A stretch of 7,677 nucleotides of DNA from an uncultured Mollicutes bacterium (GTDB lineage Bacteria; Bacillota_I; Bacilli_A; RFN20; CAG-826). Numbering within the stretch: position 1 is the first letter of the stretch; the number at the start of each line of letters is the position of its first letter. The DNA lies in the NCBI GenBank assembly GCA_900542595.1, contig UQOB01000053.1, positions 1 through 7,677 of the forward strand, in the 5' to 3' direction. Of the stretch, positions 1 to 5,653 are shown piece after piece. Both the position numbers and the translations under genes were made by a program. The notes under the pieces are model-generated. The model worked only from the letters and a program-made list of their open reading frames with translations. It ran no database searches and was not told the origin of the DNA.

Positions 1-353
1 CAACCGACCGCCGGGACGGTGATCCAGAAGGCCGCCGTGACGACGTGCCAGTTATTGATCTTGAAGAAGAGACCAGTATCACCGAGGGGAAAACTGAAGG
101 GAGCGATGATTAAATCCATGATCGAATAGCTCGCTTGCATCCCGGGATATTGTTTCCAATAACCACCAGTGACGATTTGGACGTTTCTCACGTAATCCCA
201 GACGACTTTCCCATCGCCGATCGTGACGGTGACTGATTTTAAAGTAAGTAAACAAAAATAAATAACAAAGAAGATTAACGCTACTCCACCAAAAGCAAAA
301 TAAATGCTGTCTCTCATGAGGCGTTTCCTCTTTGAAAGTAAAAGTTCATCCAT
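1..353 (-). CDS. Membrane protein of unknown function, 5' part only (runs off the window)
   Basis: This is an open frame of 117 codons from ATG at 353 to the window edge with no stop. I do not recognise the family. The N-terminus is basic (SKRKRLMR, residues 7-14). It is followed by a strongly hydrophobic stretch at about residues 17-38, which I read as a transmembrane helix or uncleaved signal anchor with the N-terminus inside. Next comes a polar, Trp/Tyr-containing segment (about 40-75), then a second hydrophobic region near 78-92 and probably another starting near 103. The start is uncertain. ATG at 353 has only a weak ribosome site. An in-frame ATG at 317 is preceded by AAGAGG at suitable spacing and would keep the whole first helix. 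The gene has its own promoter with a cre-like operator, so a role tied to carbon supply is possible, but that is inference only. It is separated from lepA by a terminator. Confidence 0.72.
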   Translation of the reverse strand, partial: MDELLLSKRKRLMRDSIYFAFGGVALIFFVIYFCLLTLKSVTVTIGDGKVVWDYVRNVQIVTGGYWKQYPGMQASYSIMDLIIAPFSFPLGDTGLFFKINNWHVVTAAFWITVPAVG

Positions 354-377
354 ACTGATTGCTCGCTTTCTTGCTTA

Positions 378-406
378 ATTATGGTGATATTTTTATGTCT
401 TTGCAA
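378..406 (-). promoter_or_regulatory. Sigma-A-like promoter of the leftmost membrane-protein gene
   Basis: On the minus strand a -35 TTGCAA (401-406) and a -10 CATAAT (378-383) are separated by exactly 17 bp. The -10 matches consensus at five of six positions and the -35 at four of six. Transcription would start near 371, about 18 bases before the ATG at 353. It faces the membrane-protein gene and lies downstream of the lepA terminator, so that gene probably forms its own transcription unit. The assignment is by pattern only. Confidence 0.6.
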
Positions 407-415
407 CCGCTTACA
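402..415 (-). promoter_or_regulatory. cre-like operator (CcpA / LacI family) overlapping the -35
   Basis: The minus strand reads TGTAAGCGGTTGCA. Against the commonly used cre consensus TGWAANCGNTNWCA it differs at one position (G where W is expected), and it has the central CG and TG...CA ends typical of LacI-family operators. It overlaps the -35 hexamer and is centred about 38 bp upstream of the predicted transcription start. In known CcpA-controlled genes such a position usually means repression. A local LacI-family repressor could bind instead, as no regulator gene is in view. Confidence 0.55.
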
Positions 416-420
416 TGAAG

Positions 421-437
421 TTTTTTTAACTTTTTTT
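421..437 (-). promoter_or_regulatory. Two 10-bp-phased A7 tracts upstream of the promoter (UP element or bend)
   Basis: Two runs of seven T on the plus strand (421-427 and 431-437), which are A7 on the minus strand, begin exactly one helical turn apart. They lie at roughly -50 to -66 relative to the predicted start of the membrane-protein gene. Phased A-tracts bend DNA, and A-rich DNA in this position can contact the RNA polymerase alpha subunit. They could also be partly the fading tail of the adjacent terminator region. Confidence 0.4.
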
Positions 438-438
438 A

Positions 439-476
439 CAAAACCTTCTTATTTAAGTAATAAATAAGGCGTTTTT
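439..476 (-). terminator. Probable intrinsic terminator after lepA, possibly bidirectional
   Basis: A perfect 8-bp inverted repeat (448-455 and 461-468, arms CTTATTTA and TAAATAAG) encloses a 5-base loop and begins 12 bases after the lepA stop. The stem is AT-rich and so weak alone. Flanking CC/GG and AAAA/TTTT can extend it with small bulges. In the lepA direction it is followed by only TTTTG. In the opposite direction it ends in T5, which could also stop antisense transcription into lepA. Its position at the operon end is the best support. Confidence 0.5.
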
Positions 477-479
477 GAC

Positions 480-2291
480 CTATTCTTCATCATCCAAGCG
501 CAAAACAGCGGTAAAAGCTTCCTGCGGAACCTCGACGCTTCCGATGGCTTTCATCCGTTTTTTGCCTTCTTTTTGTTTCTCTAAAAGTTTCTTCTTTCGG
601 CTGATGTCGCCGCCGTAACACTTAGCGAGAACGTCTTTTCTAACGCTCTTGAGATCGGCTCTCGCCACCACTTTCCCATTGATAGCGGCTTGGATTGGAA
701 CTTCAAACTGTTGCCTCGGAATAATAGTCTTTAATTTCTGAACGATTTGGTTCCCTCTTTTATAGGCATCCGGCTTATAAACAATGCTACTTAACGCGTC
801 GATTTTATCCCCATTCAATAAAATGTCCATTTTCGCTAAATTGCTGGGTTTAAAACCTTCCATTTCGTAATCTAAAGAAGCGTAGCCTTTGGAAACGCTC
901 TTAAGTTTATCGAAGAAGTTAAAGATGATTTCGCTTAAGGGCATCGAATATTTAATAACTTGCCGCGTATCATCAAAATAAATTAAATCTTGGTAGATTC
1001 CCCGCTTATCTTGGCAAAGGGTCATGACGCTTCCGACAAAATCTTTCGGGGTCATAATGGAACAAAGAACATAAGGTTCTTCAATTTGCTTAATCTTTTG
1101 AACGGCTGGCATTTCAGAAGGGTTATTCAAATAGATCACTTCATTATCGGTCAAAGTGATCTTATAAGTGACGCTCGGCGCAGTCAAAATGAGGTTGAGA
1201 CCATATTCTTGCTCTAATCTCTCTTGGACGACGTCCATGTGTAAAAGCCCTAAGAAGCCGACCCGGAAACCGAAACCGAGGGCTTCGCTGCTTTCCGGTT
1301 CATAAACTAAAGAAGAATCGTTTAACACTAACTTGGAAAGAGCGTCCTTTAAATCTTCGTATCGCCGGGTATCGACCGGGTAAAGACCCGAATACACCAT
1401 CGGGTTGATTTTCCGGTAACCCGGTAAAGGTTCTTTAGCGGGATTATTAGCTAAAGTGACCGTTTCCCCAGGCACAACATCCTTAATATTCTTAATGGTA
1501 GCAGCTAAATATCCGACTTGCCCACATTCAAGGGAAGTGGTAGGGATTTCTTTCGGGGTTCTAAGTCCCACTTCCGTGACCACGTATTTTTGGTTGGAAG
1601 CCATTAAAAGGATTTCATCCCCGACTTTCACGGAGCCATTCTTTATCCTTATTAATATGATGACCCCCCGGTAACTATCGTAATAGCTATCGAAGATTAA
1701 AGCTTGGAGGGGTCCGTTTTCGTTGCCATTCGGGGGAGGTACAAGTTCAACGATTTTCTCTAACATATCGTCTACCCCTACACCGGTTTTGGCAGAAACT
1801 TTTAAAACATCAGCGGTACTTAAACCAATCCGATTTTCAATCTCGTTTAAGGTATGGGGAATATCAGCGGATGGGAGGTCGATTTTATTGATCACAGGAA
1901 TAATCATTAAATCGTTATCGAGAGCGAGATAAACGTTGGCTAAAGTTTGCGCTTCCACTCCTTGCGTCGCATCGACGACCAGTAACGCCCCTTCACAAGC
2001 AGCGAGGGAACGGCTGACTTCATAAGAAAAGTCAACGTGCCCGGGAGTATCGATCAGGTTATAGAGATAATCTTCTCCGTTTTTCGCGTGATAAACTAAG
2101 CTCACAGCGTTGAGTTTAATGGTGATGCCCCGTTCTTGTTCAAGCGGCATATCATCTAACATCTGGGCTTTTAAAAGTCTTTTCTCGACCGCCCCGGTAT
2201 GTTCAAGAATCCGGTCGCAGAGAGTGCTTTTCCCGTGGTCGATATGCGCGATGACGCTGAAGTTTCTAATGTGTTTTTGATCGAAGGCCAT
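480..2291 (-). CDS. lepA: Elongation factor 4 (LepA), ribosome-associated GTPase
   Basis: LepA/EF4 is a translational GTPase that binds the ribosome in an EF-G-like way and has been linked to back-translocation, recovery of stalled ribosomes and ribosome biogenesis. At 603 residues it has normal family length and looks complete. The GTPase motifs are in order: G1 AHIDHGKS (15-22), G2 with RGIT (54-57), G3 DTPGH (81-85), G4 NKID (135-138) and G5 SAK (166-168). Beta-barrel and EF-G-like domains follow, and then the LepA-specific C-terminal domain with the basic segment GGDISRKKKLLEKQKEGKKR and its strongly conserved surroundings. It is last in the fmt-helicase-lepA operon, 18 bases after the helicase stop. 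No Shine-Dalgarno sequence precedes the ATG, which is unusual here. The start fits the family, since HIRNFSVIAHIDHG begins at residue 7. The stop is TAG. Confidence 0.98.
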   Translation of the reverse strand: MAFDQKHIRNFSVIAHIDHGKSTLCDRILEHTGAVEKRLLKAQMLDDMPLEQERGITIKLNAVSLVYHAKNGEDYLYNLIDTPGHVDFSYEVSRSLAACEGALLVVDATQGVEAQTLANVYLALDNDLMIIPVINKIDLPSADIPHTLNEIENRIGLSTADVLKVSAKTGVGVDDMLEKIVELVPPPNGNENGPLQALIFDSYYDSYRGVIILIRIKNGSVKVGDEILLMASNQKYVVTEVGLRTPKEIPTTSLECGQVGYLAATIKNIKDVVPGETVTLANNPAKEPLPGYRKINPMVYSGLYPVDTRRYEDLKDALSKLVLNDSSLVYEPESSEALGFGFRVGFLGLLHMDVVQERLEQEYGLNLILTAPSVTYKITLTDNEVIYLNNPSEMPAVQKIKQIEEPYVLCSIMTPKDFVGSVMTLCQDKRGIYQDLIYFDDTRQVIKYSMPLSEIIFNFFDKLKSVSKGYASLDYEMEGFKPSNLAKMDILLNGDKIDALSSIVYKPDAYKRGNQIVQKLKTIIPRQQFEVPIQAAINGKVVARADLKSVRKDVLAKCYGGDISRKKKLLEKQKEGKKRMKAIGSVEVPQEAFTAVLRLDDEE

Positions 2292-2301
2292 ATGCGGAGT
2301 G

Positions 2302-2330
2302 ATTATATATTAAAAGCCAGCTTTTTTGTA
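2302..2330 (-). promoter_or_regulatory. Possible internal promoter just upstream of lepA
   Basis: A perfect TATAAT lies at 2302-2307 on the minus strand, in the short gap between the helicase and lepA. At 17-bp spacing the -35 is only TACAAA (2325-2330), a poor match at three of six. A transcript from here would begin near 2295, about 4 bases before the lepA ATG, and would be almost leaderless. The AT-rich gap could produce this hexamer by chance, so the call is tentative. Confidence 0.2.
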
Positions 2331-4640
2331 GAAAGCGTTTAAAGCATCTTCTAATTGGTCTTTCGAGAAAATAATCTCGACATTTTTGAAACGTTGTTCT
2401 AAAAGATTTCGGTAATCGCGCCTTAAATAACGGTTATCTAAAAGTAAGGCTACCCCCGTATCGGTTTCGCTTCTGATTAAACGACCAATCGCCTGAAAAA
2501 CTTTTGTGATTCCCGGATTTTTATAAGCGTAGTTAAAGCCTTGCCCATTCTTTTCTTGGAAATAATCCTTTAAAGCTTCCGTTTCCACTCCCACCTGCGG
2601 GAGCCCGACCCCAACAACTGCCAGACCTGTTAATAAATTATAAGGAATATCGATGCCTTCCCCAAAAGAACCACCTAAGACGAATAAATATAATCGGCTT
2701 CGGTTACTCTTCTTTTCTAAGGATTGAATAAGGTCTTGTTTCTCATTTTCCTTCATAAACTTACGTTGCTTTATGATTTTAAAATCCGCATCTTTTAAGT
2801 GTTCATAGACGCTTTGAAGATAAGCGTAAGATGAGAAGAAGGCGAAATAATTCCCTTTCTTAGAATCGACGAGGGTTTTGAGGTAAATCGCTACTTTATC
2901 GTAACTTTGATCACGGACGTTGTACCGGGTATCGATTTCGTCACTGACGATGATTTTTAAGTTCTTAGGCGGGAAAGGTGAAGGGTATGCCGCACTGGGG
3001 AAAGAGGTGTCCCCAAATAAAGCGTCCTCATAATAATCTAAGGGTGAAAAGGTTCCGCTAAAGAGAATCGCGCTCTTGACGCCTTTAAAGCTCTCATCGA
3101 GATATTCAGATGGATCCAAACAGAAATAACTGAGCGATTTTTCCTCCCCTTCCCCTTGAATATAAACTTTGATATTTTTGTTGTAGTCTTCACAAAGAAC
3201 ATTAGCCCGGTGAACCTCTAAATCAAAATCATCGACCACTTTCGGGAGTTCCGGTGATTCTTTGTTTTTCTTGATTCTCTTTACGGCATTTTCAAAATTA
3301 ATGAGATATGTCAAGAATTCCGGGTCCATGGAATCGGAAATTGTATCTTCCGCATCTTTTAAGAAAGTAATCATCTTATTAAGATTTTTTGTTAACGCTA
3401 AGAGTTTCTTTTGCCCCTTTAAATGTTCTTTCGCTTCCAATAGCTGCTTTAAGGTGAATTGGAAAGAATAAGAGTCTCTTCCTCTATCTAATAAGTTATG
3501 AGCTTCATCGATTAAAACAACGTGTTGATCTTTATAATCGGCTTCTTCATCAAAGAATCGCATTAAATGGACTAAGGGGTCGATAAAATAGTTATAATCC
3601 ATGACCACTAAATCGCTATAAGAAGATAAATCGAGCTGCATTTCAAAGGGGCAAACAGTGTTTTCAAAAGCCTCTCTTTTTATCAATTCCTCCGTCAAAG
3701 CCCCCTCAAATGAAAGATATTTCGATATTATGGGTTTGATTTTCTTGTAGTAGGCTCTCGCGAAAGGGCAGGCATCGGGGTTACATTTCAGAACTTCATT
3801 TAAACACATCTTCTCCCGGCTATAGAGAAAGCTGGCCCGACCTTTATAGCCTTCATCATGAAGAATATTAAAGGCTTTTAAAGCGGCGAGGTGACCACTA
3901 TTTTTGGCCGTGCAATAAAAGACTTTTCCTTGGCTATTTTTCTGCTCTTTTAAAGCCGGGTAAAGAACACTCATCGTCTTCCCAATGCCTGTCGGAGCTT
4001 CAATAAATACCCGTTGTTTATTCTTTAAGGCTTTATAGATTAAAGACGCCATTTCTTTTTGCCCCGGACGGAAATGTGCAAAGGGGAAATTAATTTCACT
4101 GAGCGAGGCATCTCTTTCTACTAAATGTTGTTCTTCCCCTTGAATAAAAGCGAGGTAAGCATCGCAGTAATTAAGGACTTTTTCTTTGATTTCTTCATGG
4201 GTAAAAGGAAAGACATACTCTTCCTTTTTATGGTCTTCTTGCGAGATATAAGTTAAGCGGATCTGAACTTCCACCTCCGGGTTACTTAAAAGGTACATAT
4301 AGCCATAGAACAATGCTTGCCCTAAGTGCCATTCTTCATTATCGGTTTTAAACTTCTTTAAGTCTTGATTGGTGGTCTTGATTTCATCGATGATAATCCG
4401 GCCATTTTGAACGATAATGCCGTCCGCTCGACCGGAGATTTTTAATGTGAAATCACCCCGGACAATCTCGCACGATAAAAAGTATTCCGAAAGATAAGAT
4501 GGGCCTTGCTTACTTTGATAAATCTTGTGGAGCAAAGTCCCCTCTTCCATTGTCTCTTGGTTATAGGCCCGGTTATCGATATCACCGCTTCTTAAAAGGG
4601 TATCGACGATATCATGGACAGATAGTGTTAAGGTTTTCAT
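2310..4640 (-). CDS. XPD/DinG-like DNA helicase with N-terminal PD-(D/E)XK nuclease domain
   Basis: This is a 776-residue two-part protein. Residues about 1-165 carry the RecB-like nuclease signature: H38, D73 (GRADG), E86-x-K88 (DEIKTT) and Q108-x3-Y112. All catalytic positions are present, so it could cut DNA in a metal-dependent way. Residues about 188-776 are a superfamily 2 helicase of the XPD/DinG type: RPGQ (191-194), Walker A EAPTGIGKT (214-222), DEAH (378-381), SGTFSP (528-533), GGSFGEGIDIP (656-666) and Q716-AIGR-LIR723. Cysteines C279, C286, C291 and C330 lie between Walker A and DEAH, where this family holds a 4Fe-4S cluster. The likely role is 5'-3' DNA unwinding with end or flap processing in repair; substrate and polarity are inferred. 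Its ATG overlaps the fmt stop as TAATG, and no close ribosome site is visible, so translation is probably coupled to fmt. It is not PriA, lacking that family's zinc-binding cysteines. Confidence 0.9.
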   Translation of the reverse strand: MKTLTLSVHDIVDTLLRSGDIDNRAYNQETMEEGTLLHKIYQSKQGPSYLSEYFLSCEIVRGDFTLKISGRADGIIVQNGRIIIDEIKTTNQDLKKFKTDNEEWHLGQALFYGYMYLLSNPEVEVQIRLTYISQEDHKKEEYVFPFTHEEIKEKVLNYCDAYLAFIQGEEQHLVERDASLSEINFPFAHFRPGQKEMASLIYKALKNKQRVFIEAPTGIGKTMSVLYPALKEQKNSQGKVFYCTAKNSGHLAALKAFNILHDEGYKGRASFLYSREKMCLNEVLKCNPDACPFARAYYKKIKPIISKYLSFEGALTEELIKREAFENTVCPFEMQLDLSSYSDLVVMDYNYFIDPLVHLMRFFDEEADYKDQHVVLIDEAHNLLDRGRDSYSFQFTLKQLLEAKEHLKGQKKLLALTKNLNKMITFLKDAEDTISDSMDPEFLTYLINFENAVKRIKKNKESPELPKVVDDFDLEVHRANVLCEDYNKNIKVYIQGEGEEKSLSYFCLDPSEYLDESFKGVKSAILFSGTFSPLDYYEDALFGDTSFPSAAYPSPFPPKNLKIIVSDEIDTRYNVRDQSYDKVAIYLKTLVDSKKGNYFAFFSSYAYLQSVYEHLKDADFKIIKQRKFMKENEKQDLIQSLEKKSNRSRLYLFVLGGSFGEGIDIPYNLLTGLAVVGVGLPQVGVETEALKDYFQEKNGQGFNYAYKNPGITKVFQAIGRLIRSETDTGVALLLDNRYLRRDYRNLLEQRFKNVEIIFSKDQLEDALNAFYKKAGF

Positions 4641-5584
4641 TATTTAATTGATAAAAAGGTGCCCCTGTGCCCATTGATAAAGTCTTTCCCGGTTTGCTTT
4701 TTCTTCCCAGCTTCTTGGAGTTCTAAAATTTTTAAACTCCCATCTTTTAAAGAGAGATAAAGGTCTTTATGTTGGACTGTTAAACAGGGAATATCGCTGC
4801 AATAACCCCTTTCTTTTTCGGTTTTTAAGATTTTTAAGGGGGTTTCGCCGTAATAAATAAAGGCGCCAGGTGTATAGCTTAAACCCCGAATATGGTTAAA
4901 AATTCGATCAACACTTTGGGTGAGATCTAGCTTCTCATCTTCCGGAGTAATCTTATTAGCGAAGGTCACAAGGCTTTCATCTTGCACCTCTCCAGGAAGT
5001 TCCCCGTTCATATAAGGAAGAAGGTTTTCCTTAACTAAAGTTAACCCAGTCCTCCACATCTTGTCGCAGAGGGATGTGTAGTTATCGTCATCTTTGATTT
5101 CAATTTCCATCTTTTTATACATGAGGCCAGCGTCCATCTTCTTTACCATCTGCATGAGGGTGACACCGGTCACTTTGTCGCCATTCATGATCGCTCGTTG
5201 AATCGGAGCGGCTCCCCTATATTTTGGGAGCAAGGACCCGTGAACGTTGACCGCCCCATACGGAGCGAGCTTTAAAAAGCTTTCCGGCACGATTTTCCCA
5301 TAAGAAAAAGTTAAGATAACATCGAAAGAAATCCCATCTAAGAACGAATAATCATCTTTGAGTTTTTCCGGTTGAAAACAGGGAATATTATATTTCTTGG
5401 CCACTTGTTTACAGAGGGGTTCGGTGAGGAGGTGTTTACGGCCCGTATAAGTATCAATTTTCGTGATGACACCGGCGATATTGAAGCCACTTTGAATTAA
5501 ACCTTCCAAAAGATTTGCGGACATCTCCGCTGTCCCTAAATACAAAATCTTAAAATCGCTATTCTCTAAAAATTTTTTCATCAT
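4640..5584 (-). CDS. fmt: Methionyl-tRNA formyltransferase
   Basis: Fmt transfers a formyl group from 10-formyl-tetrahydrofolate to the amino group of Met on initiator tRNA, in the cytosol, before translation starts. At 314 residues the length is normal. The N-terminal hydrolase/transferase domain has the catalytic trio N113, H115 and D151, the signature SLLPKYRGAAPIQ (117-129), and the tRNA-contacting loop around GRKHLLTEP (48-56). The C-terminal OB-like domain begins near 208 (ITPEDEKLDL) and ends with LELQEAGKKKQTGKDFINGHRG, typical of the family. There are two adjacent ATG codons, at 5584 and 5581. The ribosome site GGGAGGG is 4 bases from the first and 7 from the second counted from its GGAGG core, so the second may be preferred and would remove one Met. 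It is first in the operon and its stop overlaps the helicase start. Confidence 0.97.
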   Translation of the reverse strand: MMKKFLENSDFKILYLGTAEMSANLLEGLIQSGFNIAGVITKIDTYTGRKHLLTEPLCKQVAKKYNIPCFQPEKLKDDYSFLDGISFDVILTFSYGKIVPESFLKLAPYGAVNVHGSLLPKYRGAAPIQRAIMNGDKVTGVTLMQMVKKMDAGLMYKKMEIEIKDDDNYTSLCDKMWRTGLTLVKENLLPYMNGELPGEVQDESLVTFANKITPEDEKLDLTQSVDRIFNHIRGLSYTPGAFIYYGETPLKILKTEKERGYCSDIPCLTVQHKDLYLSLKDGSLKILELQEAGKKKQTGKDFINGHRGTFLSIK

Positions 5585-5587
5585 TCA

Positions 5588-5594
5588 CCCTCCC
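5588..5594 (-). promoter_or_regulatory. Ribosome binding site of fmt that bears on its start
   Basis: The minus strand reads GGGAGGG, a strong match to the anti-Shine-Dalgarno. From the GGAGG core the spacing is 4 bases to ATG 5584 and 7 bases to ATG 5581. The second spacing is more usual, so initiation may favour the inner Met codon. This is the only strong ribosome site I see in the three-gene operon. Confidence 0.75.
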
Positions 5595-5599
5595 AAACT

Positions 5600-5627
5600 T
5601 TGCTCTTTAGTATATCGCTTTTATAAT
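5600..5627 (+). promoter_or_regulatory. Probable promoter of the acyl ligase/carrier gene
   Basis: A perfect -10 TATAAT lies at 5622-5627. The -35 is poor: TTGCTC at 5600-5605 with a 16-bp spacer, or TTTGCT at 5599-5604 with 17 bp. Transcription would start near 5634, about 20 bases before the ATG. The weak -35 suggests low basal activity or help from an activator, though no regulator is identifiable here. Confidence 0.5.
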
Positions 5628-5633
5628 ACTTAA
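5606..5633. repeat. Imperfect inverted repeat spanning both facing -10 elements
   Basis: The arms TTTAGTAT (5606-5613) and ATACTTAA (5626-5633) are complementary at seven of eight positions, with a 12-base spacer centred at 5619.5. Each arm covers or touches one of the two oppositely facing -10 hexamers. It could be a two-half-site operator. It could equally follow from two AT-rich -10 boxes facing each other. Confidence 0.3.
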
Positions 5634-5637
5634 GGCA
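5609..5637 (-). promoter_or_regulatory. Probable promoter of the fmt-helicase-lepA operon
   Basis: The -10 TATACT (5609-5614, minus strand) matches consensus at five of six positions. At 17-bp spacing the -35 is TGCCTT (5632-5637), which is weak. Transcription would start near 5602, leaving a short leader of about 18 bases that contains the fmt ribosome site. It overlaps the oppositely directed promoter of the acyl ligase gene. Confidence 0.42.
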
Positions 5638-5641
5638 CTCA

Positions 5642-5648
5642 AAAGGAG
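5642..5648 (+). promoter_or_regulatory. Ribosome binding site of the acyl ligase gene
   Basis: AAAGGAG is placed 5 bases before the ATG at 5654, which is near-ideal spacing and fixes that start codon. Confidence 0.85.
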
Positions 5649-5653
5649 AAAGT

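Noticed and set aside
990..1932. Three short plus-strand open frames opposite lepA (990-1217, 1456-1674, 1723-1932)
   Set aside because: They lie fully inside lepA, which is conserved and certain, show no domain or ribosome site, and read as antisense shadows.
3262..3471. Short plus-strand open frame opposite the helicase
   Set aside because: Phe/Lys-rich translation of the complement of a Lys/Glu-rich helicase segment, without ribosome site; a shadow.
2310..4640. PriA, which often neighbours fmt
   Set aside because: The motifs are of XPD/DinG type with an N-terminal nuclease domain, and PriA's zinc-binding cysteine pattern and DNA-binding domain are absent.
5606..5633. FapR operator
   Set aside because: Known FapR sites are near-contiguous 17-bp palindromes; here the half-sites are 12 bases apart and one arm is imperfect.
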